From: Actinokineospora fastidiosa | Lineage (GTDB): Bacteria; Actinomycetota; Actinomycetes; Mycobacteriales; Pseudonocardiaceae | DNA length: 64,000 nucleotides | Assembly (NCBI RefSeq): GCF_014648415.1 | Contig: NZ_BMRB01000001.1 | Coordinates: 1,860,001-1,924,000 of the forward strand | Direction: 5' to 3' | In this document: one piece after another, positions 26,733-35,539 of the stretch | How positions within the stretch are numbered: the first letter of the stretch is position 1 | Layout of the letters: each line of letters starts with the position of its first letter | Notes under the pieces: generated by a model | Databases searched by the model: none | Seen by the model: the letters and a program-made list of their open reading frames with translations, nothing else | What the model was told of the DNA's origin: nothing | Position numbers and translations under genes: made by a program

Positions 26733-28010
26733 GTGCGCCGCCGCATCCTCCTGGCGATCATGCTCGCGGTGCTGGTGACCGCGTGCTCCCTCGGCATCCC
26801 GCTCGGCTACACCGCGCTGCAGATCGTCGAGCAGATCACCCGCGACGACCTGGCCGCCCGCGCGCAGGGCATCGCCGCGCGGCTGGACGACGAGATCGCC
26901 AACGGCCGCCAGGTCGAACTGCGCCGGGTCGCCGTCGCGGTGCCCGTCGACGGGCTGCTCGAGGTGACCCTGCCGAGCCAGCCGGTGCGGACCATCGGCA
27001 CGGAGATCACCGAGGAGGCCGTCACCGAGGAGGTGCCGATGGTGCAGCAGGGCACCGTGCGGCTGTCCGTGCCCGCGGGGCCCATGCGCACCCGGCAGAC
27101 CCAGGTCGCGCTGCTGGTCGCGCTGGTCATCATCACCACCGTGGGCATCGGCGCGGTCGTGGCGATGGTCACCGCGCGGCGCATCGCCCGGCCGCTGCGG
27201 CACGTGGCCGACCGGGCCAGCAGGCTCGGCGCTGGCGACTTCCGGCTCGACAGCACCCGCTACGACCTCGCCGAGCTGGACTCCGTCGCCGAGGCGCTCG
27301 ACGCCTCGGCCACCGCGCTCGCCCACCTCATCCAGCGCGAGCGCGACCTGGTCGGCGACGTGTCCCACCAGCTGCGCAGCAGGCTGACGGCGCTGCAACT
27401 GCGCCTGGAGACGCTGGCGAGCGTGCCGGACGAGGAGACCGCGTCCGAGGCCAGGGCAGGCCTGGCCCAGGCCGACCGGCTGGCCGAGGTGCTCGACGAG
27501 CTCCTCGCCGCCGCCCGGGTCGCCCGCGCGGGCGGCGCGGAGCCGGTCGACCTGGCCCGCGAGCTGACCGCCATCGCCGAGGAGTGGCGCAAGCCGCTGC
27601 GCGCCGACGGCCGCACGCTGCGCCTGCGGCTGCAGCCCAACCTCATCGTCCGCGCCACGCCGGGCAGGCTCCGCGAGGCCATCGGCGTGCTGCTGGACAA
27701 CGCGCACCGCCACGGCGGCGGCACGGTCACCCTGACCGCGCGGGTCAGCGGGGAGACGGTGGTGGTGGAGGTGGCCGACAACGGCCCCGGCGTGCCCGAC
27801 GAGCTGGCCCCGCACATCTTCGACCGGGGCGTCTCCGGGGCCGGGTCGACCGGTCTCGGCCTCGCGCTGGCCCGCGCCCTGGTCGACTCCGACGGCGGCC
27901 GGATGGAGCTGTCCACTGCCAAGCCCGCGACGTTCTCGGTGTTCCTGCGGATGCCGCGCGCGGGGGATGTCACCGGCGTGCGCTGGCCCGCGGAGAAGTC
28001 CCCGCGCTAG
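26733..28010 (+). CDS. Membrane sensor histidine kinase
   Basis: The 425-residue kinase has an N-terminal membrane helix (about 4-24), an outer sensor of roughly 100 residues, a second helix (about 128-150), a HAMP domain beginning TARRIARPLRHVADRASRLG, and a HisKA domain with the phosphorylated His at 212 in DVSHQLRSRLTAL. The ATPase domain shows the N-box AIGVLLDNAHRHGGG, ADNGPGVPDELAPHIFD and GSTGLGLALARALV. It pairs with the upstream regulator in one operon. Its end overlaps the convergent gtrA gene by four bases. Confidence 0.93.
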   Translation: MRRRILLAIMLAVLVTACSLGIPLGYTALQIVEQITRDDLAARAQGIAARLDDEIANGRQVELRRVAVAVPVDGLLEVTLPSQPVRTIGTEITEEAVTEEVPMVQQGTVRLSVPAGPMRTRQTQVALLVALVIITTVGIGAVVAMVTARRIARPLRHVADRASRLGAGDFRLDSTRYDLAELDSVAEALDASATALAHLIQRERDLVGDVSHQLRSRLTALQLRLETLASVPDEETASEARAGLAQADRLAEVLDELLAAARVARAGGAEPVDLARELTAIAEEWRKPLRADGRTLRLRLQPNLIVRATPGRLREAIGVLLDNAHRHGGGTVTLTARVSGETVVVEVADNGPGVPDELAPHIFDRGVSGAGSTGLGLALARALVDSDGGRMELSTAKPATFSVFLRMPRAGDVTGVRWPAEKSPR

Positions 28011-28513
28011 TCGTAGCTGCGGTGTTCGCGCAGCTGGTCGGGGAAGACCCACTTGCGGAAGCCCCAGAACCGGAAGCCGGTGGCCAGCAGCATGCCGATG
28101 ATGGAGCCGCTGACGAAGTCCGCCGTCTCCTGCACCAGCAGGCTCACGTGCGGGGTCTCCAGGTCCAGCACATAGCGGGAGACGTAGGGCGGGATCAGGT
28201 TGATGACCACGCCGCAGCCGCTGATCAGGAAGAACAGCGCGGCCTCGTGGTGGCGCTCGCGGCCGCCCCGGGAGCGGAAGGACCACTCGCGGTTGAGCAC
28301 GTAGGACACGATCGTGGCGATGATGACGGCGATCGCCTTCGCGGTGACCGGCTTGGCCTCCAGCACCGTGAACTTCAGCAGGTACCAGATGGCGTTGTCG
28401 ATGACGAACGTCGTGCCGCCGACAATCCCGAACTTGAGCAGCTCGCGGTGCTTGAGCAGGACCCGGCGCAGCGGCTCGGGCACCCTCGCGAGCACGGATT
28501 CGACTACGGACAC
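28007..28513 (-). CDS. GtrA family membrane protein (copy 1)
   Basis: The 168-residue protein has four predicted membrane helices and the GtrA core FGIVGGTTFVIDNAIWY and ATIVSYVLNREWSF. GtrA proteins are thought to move lipid-linked sugars across the membrane for wall polysaccharide glycosylation. It is about 60 percent identical by eye to the next gene, 26 bp upstream, so the pair arose by tandem duplication. A GtrA gene also adjoins purK in mycobacteria (Rv3277). The basic C-terminal FRKWVFPDQLRE is typical. Confidence 0.85.
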   Translation of the reverse strand: MSVVESVLARVPEPLRRVLLKHRELLKFGIVGGTTFVIDNAIWYLLKFTVLEAKPVTAKAIAVIIATIVSYVLNREWSFRSRGGRERHHEAALFFLISGCGVVINLIPPYVSRYVLDLETPHVSLLVQETADFVSGSIIGMLLATGFRFWGFRKWVFPDQLREHRSYD

Positions 28514-28539
28514 CGCAGCAGTCTACGGAAAACCGCTTG

Positions 28540-29076
28540 TCAGGCGGCGCGCTCCGTGGGCCCGGTCACCGCGCGCAGCCTGCGCACCCGGGCGTCGGCC
28601 TGCGGGAACACCCACTTCTTGAACGCCCACCAGCGGAACACCATCGCCACCAGCGTGCCCAGCACGATGCCGGAGACGAAGTCGGCGACCTCCTGGGTCA
28701 GCCGCGACACCTCGGGCACCTGCAGGTGCAGCAGGTAGCGCGACACCGCCAGCGGCGCGGAGTTGATCGCCACGCCGATGCCGCTGATCAGGAAGAACAG
28801 CGCCGCCTCGTGCGGGCGCTCGCGGCCGCCCCTGGTGCTGAACGACCACTCGCGGTTGAGCACGTAGGACACGATGGTCGCGATGATCACCGCGATCGCC
28901 AGCGCGGTCACCGGGTTGTCGGTGAGCACCGTCAGCTTGAGGGTGTAGTTCACCGCGTTGGTCACCACGAAGCACACGGCCCCGACCGTGGCGAAGCGCA
29001 ACAGCTCGCGGTGCTTGGTCAGAGCGGCCCGGACCGGCTCCGGCAAGCGGGCCAGCACGGTCTCGACGACGGCCAT
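28540..29076 (-). CDS. GtrA family membrane protein (copy 2)
   Basis: This 178-residue paralogue of the preceding gene has the same four-helix layout, with IIATIVSYVLNREWSFSTRG and HEAALFFLISGIGVAIN conserved between both. It differs mainly in helix 1-2 and in a longer basic C-terminal tail, so the two may heterodimerise or serve different lipid carriers. It is the first gene of the pair on the minus strand and has an inverted-repeat site 24 bp before its ATG. Confidence 0.85.
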   Translation of the reverse strand: MAVVETVLARLPEPVRAALTKHRELLRFATVGAVCFVVTNAVNYTLKLTVLTDNPVTALAIAVIIATIVSYVLNREWSFSTRGGRERPHEAALFFLISGIGVAINSAPLAVSRYLLHLQVPEVSRLTQEVADFVSGIVLGTLVAMVFRWWAFKKWVFPQADARVRRLRAVTGPTERAA

Positions 29077-29099
29077 GTGGCCGGAGTCTAACTACTGCC

Positions 29100-29116
29100 G
29101 ATCACCGCTCGTGATC
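29100..29116. promoter_or_regulatory. 17-bp dyad GATCAC-N5-GTGATC, copy A
   Basis: GATCAC and GTGATC flank CGCTC. The same 17-mer, differing at one loop base, recurs at 45109-45125. Here it lies 24 bp before the second gtrA gene and 17 bp after the sigma-factor stop. It may be an operator or a small hairpin. Confidence 0.45.
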
Positions 29117-29118
29117 GA

Positions 29119-29147
29119 GGGCCGCCCCAGGGTCAGCAGGGCGGCCC
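29119..29147 (-). terminator. Hairpin at the end of the sigma-factor gene
   Basis: GGGCCGCCC (29119-29127) pairs perfectly with GGGCGGCCC (29139-29147) around an 11-nt loop. It overlaps the last codons and stop of the minus-strand sigma gene and precedes the gtrA genes. It lacks a clear U tail. Confidence 0.6.
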
Positions 29148-31427
29148 CGAACGGCCGCCGCCCTGCCGCCCTCTGCAGTCGCGGGCGGGCCGGACGGACC
29201 GCTGTTCCGTCGTCTGGGTGGTGGTCGTGGCGGTCGTGGTGGTGGGCGCTGGCGTGGGCGCCGTGGTCGTGGGCACTGTGGTCGACTCCGCGTCCGGGTC
29301 GTCGGCCGGGGGCGGCGGCGCGGACGTGACGGGCGGCGGGGTCGGCGACGGCGCGGTGGGGGACTCGATCACCTGCGGCGTGGTCGGCGCCTGCTCGACC
29401 GGCTCGGTCGGGATCGACGGCGGCTCCGGCGGCTGCAGCCCCGGCCACCACGGGCCGAACGCGGGGACCTTGACCTTGACGCTCTCCACCGCCTTGCCGA
29501 GAGTCGCCGTCACGGTGATCTTGCGCCACGTGATGTCGTGCGGGTGGTCGCGGTGGCGCGTGACCCGGAGTTCCAGCGCCACGGTCTCGCCGGGCGCGAC
29601 GGACTTGTGGGTGCGGCAGGTCGTGCGGCCGCGGTCGGCGGTGCAGCCGACCTTGCCCGCTCCCGCCGTCTGCCTGCCCGGCTCGTCCACGGTGATCGCG
29701 ATCGGCTTGGTGCTCTCGCCGGTGTTGCGGACCGTCACCGTGAGCAGCACGTCGCGCTCCCACGGCCAGAGCGTGTCGAACCAGCCGATCCCGTGGGCCT
29801 CGGCGTGCAGGTGGAGGCCGTCCGGCTTCTCCCGCACGTCGATCGGCACCGAGATATTCACCCGGATGGAGGACCCGGCGGTGACCGATCCGGTGATCGT
29901 GCTGCCCGCCGAGCCGGGAGTGGCGACCAGTCGGAACACCAGCGTGACCGACTCGCCGGGGCGCAGGCCCTCGCCGCTGGTGCAGGTGACGGTGCCCGTG
30001 CCGCCGGGGCAGGCCACCGTGCCGGTCTGCGGGGCCGCCCCGTTGAGCAGCAGCCCCGGCGGGGTGGCGAGCCGCTGGGACTCGACCGCGCGCACGCCGC
30101 GCGGCAGGGCCAGCGTCGCCACCACGGGCTCGGACACGCTGCCGCCGGTGTTGCGCACGGTGATCGGCAGTTCGGTCGGCCCGCCGTCGACGACGAGCGC
30201 CACCGGGTCCAGCGGGTCGGCCGCCAGGCTCGGCGGGCCGGGCGTCGGCTCCGGCGCGGGCTCCGGCGGCGGCTGCACCGGGGCGGGCGCGGGCGGGGGC
30301 TGCGCAGGCGGCTCGGGCGAGCTCTGCGCGGGCGGCTCAGCGGCAGGGGGCGGGGACGACGACGGCCTGGGCGGTGGGGGCATCGGCGACGCGGGCGGGT
30401 CCTGCGTGGACACCGTCGACGGGGGCGGGGGCGCCGCCGCGGGCATGCGCTCCTGCGGCCCCGACGACACCCCGACCGCGATCACCGCGGCCAGCGCGAC
30501 GCCGGACGCGGCCACGCCGAGGAACTGCCGGGGCGCGTCGGCGATGGCCCCGGCGACCCCGCCAGCGGACACCCCCGCCGCGGTCCCGGCGGCGGCCGCC
30601 GTGCCCGCCGCGGTCGCCTTGGCCGCGGCCAGGTAGGCCGCGACGGCGCCCGAGCCGAGCACCAGCGGCGCGATGAACACCCGCAGCCCGCCGTTGATGT
30701 CGGCCAGCTCGGCGGCCAGCGCGCGGCAGCGGTCGCACTGGTCGAGGTGGGACTCCACCTGCGCGGTCTCCCGCTTGGCCAGCCCGCCGCGCACCCACGC
30801 GCCGAGCCGCTCGGCGGCGGCGCGGCAGTTCTGCGCGTCGGTCTCGGCCAGGTGCACCTGCAGGTACGCCTGGCGCAGGCCCTCGCGCGCCCGGTAGGCC
30901 AGCGCGGACACCCCGTTGGGCGTCAGGCCGAGCAGCGGGGCGACCTGGGCGGGGGACTGGCCCTCGATCTCGGTGTGCCAGAGCACGGCCTGCCAGCGCT
31001 CGGGCAGCTTGGCGAACGCGCGCGCGGCCAGCGTGCGGTCGAGGCCCGCGACCGCGGTGTCGGTGAACGGCACGCTCACCGCGGCCGGGTCGACGCCGCT
31101 GACCTGGCTGACGTCGTCGGAGAACTCCACGCGGCGGTCGCGGCGGGTCTTGTCGTACGCGGTGTGGCGCAGCGCGGTCAGCAGGTAGGCGCGGAAGGCG
31201 GAGTCGGGGCCGCGGCCCTGGCGGAGCGTGTCGAGCACCTTGGCGAACGCCTCGGAGACCAGGTCGTCGGCCTCGGCGGGGGAGCGCGTGAGCTGTCTGG
31301 CGAGGTTGTACGCCGCGGCGACGTGCCGCTCGTACAGGGTGCCGTAATCGGCGACGGCGCCACCGCGCACCGACACGATCAGTTCGGCGTCGCTGGGGCC
31401 CTCGACGTCCGCCGGAACGGTCGACAC
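29133..31427 (-). CDS. ECF sigma factor fused to zinc-finger, membrane and secreted domains
   Basis: The 764-residue protein has sigma region 2 (about 31-69, ending in the DDLVSEAFAKVLDTL helix) and region 4 (about 140-189, LPERWQAVLWHTEIEGQSP). Next comes an anti-sigma-type zinc finger with H227, C231 and C234 (HLDQCDRC). Two hydrophobic segments (about 245-290 and 300-325) could cross the membrane. A proline-rich stalk (about 330-400), beta-rich DUF11/CARDB-like domains (about 410-650) and a Thr/Pro-rich end follow. This suggests a membrane-held sigma factor that would need proteolysis to act. GTG 31427 is chosen because GGAGGGGAGG lies just upstream. Confidence 0.85.
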   Translation of the reverse strand: MSTVPADVEGPSDAELIVSVRGGAVADYGTLYERHVAAAYNLARQLTRSPAEADDLVSEAFAKVLDTLRQGRGPDSAFRAYLLTALRHTAYDKTRRDRRVEFSDDVSQVSGVDPAAVSVPFTDTAVAGLDRTLAARAFAKLPERWQAVLWHTEIEGQSPAQVAPLLGLTPNGVSALAYRAREGLRQAYLQVHLAETDAQNCRAAAERLGAWVRGGLAKRETAQVESHLDQCDRCRALAAELADINGGLRVFIAPLVLGSGAVAAYLAAAKATAAGTAAAAGTAAGVSAGGVAGAIADAPRQFLGVAASGVALAAVIAVGVSSGPQERMPAAAPPPPSTVSTQDPPASPMPPPPRPSSSPPPAAEPPAQSSPEPPAQPPPAPAPVQPPPEPAPEPTPGPPSLAADPLDPVALVVDGGPTELPITVRNTGGSVSEPVVATLALPRGVRAVESQRLATPPGLLLNGAAPQTGTVACPGGTGTVTCTSGEGLRPGESVTLVFRLVATPGSAGSTITGSVTAGSSIRVNISVPIDVREKPDGLHLHAEAHGIGWFDTLWPWERDVLLTVTVRNTGESTKPIAITVDEPGRQTAGAGKVGCTADRGRTTCRTHKSVAPGETVALELRVTRHRDHPHDITWRKITVTATLGKAVESVKVKVPAFGPWWPGLQPPEPPSIPTEPVEQAPTTPQVIESPTAPSPTPPPVTSAPPPPADDPDAESTTVPTTTAPTPAPTTTTATTTTQTTEQRSVRPARDCRGRQGGGRSGPPC

Positions 31428-31584
31428 GATCCTCCCCTCCGGCCGGGACTTCCCCGCCTGGCCGCGCACGGATGCTTAGTGTGACGGATCGGTGTGGAGC
31501 CGTCACGTTTTCCCGGGGGAGCCGCGTCACGACTGCCTCCTGCCGCCGTCACCCTTCCGGGCGTCCGACGAGAGGACAGAGCGC

Positions 31585-32406
31585 GTGGCCGTACGTGAGG
31601 CGGGCTCCTTATGGCGCGGTGACGCCGAGGGGGCCGATCGCCTGTTGCGTGAGCTGCGGGCGCGCTGGCGCTCCGCGAGCCTGGCGGCGGGCTGGCGGTT
31701 CCCCAGCGACTGGGGACTGCCGGAGGTCGACGAGGTGTGCCTCAGCGTGGTGTCGGGGGCCGATCCGACCACCGCGCTCGACGGCCTCGGCCGGGCGCGG
31801 GCGCGCTCGGGCGCCGGGCTGGACGAGACCCTGACGGACCTGGCCGCCCTGCACGCGGTGCTGGAGGGGACCACGGGCCGTCGGGCCGCCGTCGACGCCA
31901 CGCCCGCGCCGCTGCTCCGCGCGGTCGCCCTGGCGTGGGCGGACGCCGCCATGGGCGAGTTCGGCGCGGTCGCGGCCACGGAGAACCTGACCGGGCTGGC
32001 GACGCCGGAGTACCTGCGGGTGCGCCTCGGCGAGGTGTACCGGGCGGGGCGGCGCTCGGGGACCGCGCCCGCCGACACCCACGTGCTGATCGTGGTCACC
32101 GTCGACCTGTCGCGGACCGCGGGCTGGCCCCGGCTCATGGCGATGGCGCTGGTCGGGGACGTGCTGCGGGAGGTGTTCGACGGCGGGGAGAGCCTGGCCG
32201 TGCTGGGGCCGTCGGTCGCGGCGGTGCTGGCCGAGCGCGGGCGCGGCCTGGCCGAGCGGGCGGCCCGCACCAGGGCGCTCATCGCCGAGCGGTTCGAGGT
32301 GGACAGCGCCCTGCGCGTGCTGCGCAGACCCGAGCTGCGGGTGGAGCGGCTGCCCTGCTCCGAGGACGCGGCACAGGCCATGGTGGACGGGCTCGGCCGG
32401 GCGTGA
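31585..32406 (+). CDS. Degenerate GGDEF-like regulatory protein
   Basis: The 273-residue cytosolic protein has an N-terminal helical half and a C-terminal half that recalls a GGDEF fold: ENLTGLATPEYLRVRLGEVYR resembles the D-x-L-T-G-L opening of diguanylate cyclases, and a strand ending in VTVDLS follows. The GG(D/E)EF active site itself is missing. It is therefore probably not a cyclase; a nucleotide-sensing or scaffold role is possible. GTG 31585 is preceded by GAGAGGA. It diverges from the sigma-factor gene and precedes purK by 17 bp. Confidence 0.6.
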   Translation: MAVREAGSLWRGDAEGADRLLRELRARWRSASLAAGWRFPSDWGLPEVDEVCLSVVSGADPTTALDGLGRARARSGAGLDETLTDLAALHAVLEGTTGRRAAVDATPAPLLRAVALAWADAAMGEFGAVAATENLTGLATPEYLRVRLGEVYRAGRRSGTAPADTHVLIVVTVDLSRTAGWPRLMAMALVGDVLREVFDGGESLAVLGPSVAAVLAERGRGLAERAARTRALIAERFEVDSALRVLRRPELRVERLPCSEDAAQAMVDGLGRA

Positions 32407-32423
32407 CGTAGGCTCCCCGGACC

Positions 32424-33602
32424 GTGGACGCACGCACCGGATTGCCCGTTGTCGGGATGGTCGGCGGCGGTCAGCTGGCGCGGATGACGCACCAGGCCGC
32501 GGTCGCCCTCGGCCAGACCCTGCACGTGTTGGCCGTCTCGGCCGACGACCCCGCCGCCCTGGTCTCCCCGGCGATCACGCTGGGCCACCACACCGACCTC
32601 GCCGCGCTGCGCTCGTTCGCGGCCGGGTGCGACGTGCTGACCTTCGACCACGAGCACGTGCCGACCGAGCACCTGCGGACGCTGGCCGCCGAGGGCGTCG
32701 CCGTCCGGCCGGGCCCCGGCGCCCTGGTCCACGCGCAGGACAAGCTGGTCATGCGGCGCAGGCTGGCCGACATGGGCGCGCCGGTCCCGGAGTTCGCCGA
32801 GGTCGCCGCCGTCGAGGACGTGGTCAGGTTCGGCGACGCGCACGGGTGGCCGGTCGTGCTGAAGACCGCCCGCGGCGGGTACGACGGGCGCGGCGTGTGG
32901 ATGCTGGACTCGCCGGAGGCCGCCGCCGAGGTCGTGGCGTCGCTGGCGGGCAGGCCGCTGCTGGTCGAGCGGAAGGTGGCCATGCGCCGGGAGCTGTCGG
33001 CGCTGGTGGCCCGGTCCCCGTTCGGCCAGGGCGCGTGCTGGCCGGTGGTGGAGACCGTGCAGGTGGACGGCATCTGCGTGGAGACGCTGGCCCCCGCGCC
33101 GGGGCTCTCCGACGAGCTGGAGCAGCAGGCCCAGGAGCTGGCCCTGCGGGTGGCCCGCGAGCTGGACGTGGTCGGCGTGCTGGCCGTCGAGCTGTTCGAG
33201 ACCGAGGACGGCATCGTCGTCAACGAGCTGGCGATGCGCGCCCACAACTCCGGGCACTGGACCATCGAGGGCGCGCGGACCTCGCAGTTCGAGCAGCACC
33301 TGCGGGCGGTGCTGGACTACCCGCTGGGCGCCACCGACCTGGTCGCGCCCGCCGTCGTCATGGCGAACGTGCTGGGCGCGCCGTCGACGCCGTCGATGGG
33401 CATGGACGAGCGCATTCACCACCTGTTCGCCCGCTTCCGCGACGCCCACGTGCACTACTACGGCAAGCAGGAGCGGCCCGGGCGCAAGATCGGGCACGTG
33501 ACGCTGCTCGGCGCCGACCTGGCGGACGTGCGCTCCCGGGCCCGGCTCGCCGCCCACTGGCTGTCCCACGCCGTCTGGCTCGACGGCTACGAGATCCACT
33601 AG
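32424..33602 (+). CDS. purK: 5-(carboxyamino)imidazole ribonucleotide synthase
   Basis: The 392-residue ATP-grasp enzyme makes N5-CAIR from AIR, ATP and bicarbonate in purine synthesis. It opens with VGMVGGGQLARMTHQAA, the AIR-binding motif. The ATP-grasp centre has VLKTARGGYDGRGVW near residue 147, ALVARSPFGQ near 194, and NELAMRAHNSGHWTIEGA near 270, which carries the metal and phosphate ligands. A TAGGCT box lies 8-9 bp before GTG 32424, suggesting leaderless transcription. purE follows after 9 bp. Confidence 0.95.
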   Translation: MDARTGLPVVGMVGGGQLARMTHQAAVALGQTLHVLAVSADDPAALVSPAITLGHHTDLAALRSFAAGCDVLTFDHEHVPTEHLRTLAAEGVAVRPGPGALVHAQDKLVMRRRLADMGAPVPEFAEVAAVEDVVRFGDAHGWPVVLKTARGGYDGRGVWMLDSPEAAAEVVASLAGRPLLVERKVAMRRELSALVARSPFGQGACWPVVETVQVDGICVETLAPAPGLSDELEQQAQELALRVARELDVVGVLAVELFETEDGIVVNELAMRAHNSGHWTIEGARTSQFEQHLRAVLDYPLGATDLVAPAVVMANVLGAPSTPSMGMDERIHHLFARFRDAHVHYYGKQERPGRKIGHVTLLGADLADVRSRARLAAHWLSHAVWLDGYEIH

Positions 33603-33611
33603 GAGCGCGCG

Positions 33612-34121
33612 GTGACTGTCGTCGGGATCATCATGGGCAGCGACTCGGACTGGCCGGTCATGTCGGCCGCCGCCGAGGCGCTGGACGAGTTCGGGGTGGC
33701 CTACGAGGTCGGCGTGTACTCCGCGCACCGGACGCCGCGGCGGATGATGGACTACGCCGAGTCGGCGGCCGGGCGCGGCCTGCGCGCGATCATCGCCGGG
33801 GCGGGCGGGGCGGCGCACCTGCCCGGCATGGTCGCCTCGGCGACCACGCTGCCGGTGATCGGGGTGCCGGTGCCGCTGAAGTACCTCGACGGGATGGACT
33901 CGCTGCTGTCGATCGTGCAGATGCCCGCGGGCATCCCGGTGGCCACGGTGTCGATCGGCGGGGCGCGCAACGCTGGCCTGCTGGCGGTGCGGATGCTGGC
34001 GGCGTTCGACGAGGGCCTGGCGGCCCGGGTGGCGGAGTTCCAGTCGTCGCTGGAGCGGATGGTGCTCGACAAGGACGCGGCATTGCGGGCGTCGGTGCGT
34101 CAGAACACAAGGACATCCTAG
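33612..34121 (+). CDS. purE: N5-CAIR mutase
   Basis: The 169-residue class I PurE converts N5-CAIR to CAIR. The N-terminal [20 protein letters not shown] holds the Ser and Asp of the active site. [12 protein letters not shown] contains the catalytic His, and [13 protein letters not shown] is the conserved glycine loop. Length and motifs are standard. It follows purK closely, and the acyl-CoA dehydrogenase gene begins 51 bp later, an order shared with mycobacteria. Confidence 0.96.
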   Translation: MTVVGIIMGSDSDWPVMSAAAEALDEFGVAYEVGVYSAHRTPRRMMDYAESAAGRGLRAIIAGAGGAAHLPGMVASATTLPVIGVPVPLKYLDGMDSLLSIVQMPAGIPVATVSIGGARNAGLLAVRMLAAFDEGLAARVAEFQSSLERMVLDKDAALRASVRQNTRTS

Positions 34122-34172
34122 TAAACGGTTGCTAACCTGGTGGGCAGACTTTGTGCCTACCGGGAGGTAACT

Positions 34173-35327
34173 GTGGACGCCGGTCTCTACCAGCTCAGCG
34201 ACGAGCACAACGCGCTGCGCGAGGCCGTGCGCGACCTCGCCGAGAAGGAGATCGCCCCGCACGCCGCCGACGTCGACGAGCAGGAGCGCTACCCGGTCGA
34301 GGCGTCCGCCGCCCTGGCCAAGGCGGGCTTCGCCGCCCCGCACATCCCCGAGGCCTACGACGGCCAGGGCGCCGACTCGGTGGCGACCAACATCGTCATC
34401 GAGGAGGTGGCGCGGGTCTGCGCGTCCTCGTCGCTGATCCCGGCGGTCAACAAGCTCGGCACCATGAACCTGATCCTCGGCGGGTCGGAGGCGCTGAAGA
34501 AGCAGGTCCTCCCGGCCATCGCCGCCGGTGAGATGGCCTCCTACGCCCTCTCCGAGCGCGAGGCGGGCTCCGACACGGCGTCCATGCGCACCCGCGCCCG
34601 CCTGGACGGCTCGTCCTGGGTGCTGAACGGCACCAAGTGCTGGATCACCAACGCGGGCGAGTCGTCCTGGTACACGGTCATGGCGGTGTCCGACCCGACG
34701 GCCGCCAAGCCGGCGGACGGCATCTCGGCGTTCATGGTCCACAAGGACGACCCCGGGTTCGTGGTGGGCCCCAAGGAGCGCAAGCTCGGCATCAAGGGCT
34801 CCCCGACCAGGGAGATCTACTTCGAGGACTGCACGATCCCGGCCGACCGCGTCATCGGCGAGCCCGGCCAGGGCCTGCGCCTGGCGTTCAAGACCCTCGA
34901 CCACACCCGCCACTCCATCGGCGCCCAGGCCCTCGGCATCGCCCAGGGCGCCCTGGACGCGTCGGTGGCGTACGTGAAGGAACGCAAGCAGTTCGGCCGC
35001 GCGATCGCCGACTTCCAGGGAATCCAGTTCATGCTGGCGGACATGGCCATGAAGATCGAGGCCGCCCGCCACCTGGTCTACGCCGCCGCCGCCAAGGTCG
35101 AACGCGGCGAGAAGGACGCCAGCTTCGTCTCCAGCGCCGCCAAGACCTTCGCCTCCGACACGGCAATGGACGTCACCACCAACGCGGTCCAGTTGTTTGG
35201 TGGGGCTGGCTATACGCGTGACTTCCCAGTCGAGCGCATGATGCGCGACGCGAAGATCACCCAGATCTACGAGGGCACCAACCAAATCCAGCGCATGGTG
35301 ATGGCCCGAGCGCTGTTGAAGGGATAG
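34173..35327 (+). CDS. Acyl-CoA dehydrogenase (FadE25-like)
   Basis: The 384-residue flavoenzyme oxidises acyl-CoA to trans-2-enoyl-CoA. ASYALSEREAGSDTASM near residue 123 and CWITNAGESSWY near 152 are the FAD/substrate motifs, QLFGGAGYTRDFPVERMMRD near 342 is the family signature, and the catalytic Glu sits in QIYEGTNQIQR near 367. GGGAGGTAA lies before GTG 34173; an upstream in-frame start at 34140 lacks such a site. The position after purK-purE matches fadE25 of M. tuberculosis. A long hairpin follows. Confidence 0.94.
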   Translation: MDAGLYQLSDEHNALREAVRDLAEKEIAPHAADVDEQERYPVEASAALAKAGFAAPHIPEAYDGQGADSVATNIVIEEVARVCASSSLIPAVNKLGTMNLILGGSEALKKQVLPAIAAGEMASYALSEREAGSDTASMRTRARLDGSSWVLNGTKCWITNAGESSWYTVMAVSDPTAAKPADGISAFMVHKDDPGFVVGPKERKLGIKGSPTREIYFEDCTIPADRVIGEPGQGLRLAFKTLDHTRHSIGAQALGIAQGALDASVAYVKERKQFGRAIADFQGIQFMLADMAMKIEAARHLVYAAAAKVERGEKDASFVSSAAKTFASDTAMDVTTNAVQLFGGAGYTRDFPVERMMRDAKITQIYEGTNQIQRMVMARALLKG

Positions 35328-35343
35328 GCACCTCGGGGAACTG

Positions 35344-35389
35344 ACGTCCTTAGGCCGCTTTGCTGCCAGCGCGAGCGGCCCAAGGACGT
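35344..35389 (+). terminator. Long hairpin terminator after fadE25-like gene
   Basis: ACGTCCTTAGGCCGCT (35344-35359) pairs with AGCGGCCCAAGGACGT (35374-35389): 15 pairs with one mismatch and a 14-nt loop. It marks the end of the purK-purE-fadE25 unit. Base composition drops in GC just beyond it. Confidence 0.7.
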
Positions 35390-35539
35390 ACTCGCCAGTC
35401 ACCGTTATTGCGTCATCGAATAGGGTTTGCTAACACCGCTTGCCGGTTGATGCTTCCTCCACGCTCAGACTCGAGAAGTCGATCGTGTGACCTCCGCGGG
35501 CGGACAAACAGGACACCGTGGGGCAGGCGTAAATAAGTG

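Noticed and set aside
29538-31484. A 648-codon open frame antisense to the sigma-factor gene
   Set aside because: Long antisense frames are expected at this GC content; composition is His/Arg/Gly-rich, and the opposite strand has clear sigma, zinc-finger and beta-domain motifs.
31527-35402. A 1291-codon minus-strand frame across purK, purE and fadE25
   Set aside because: All three plus-strand genes have complete family motifs and ribosome sites; the reverse frame is low-complexity.
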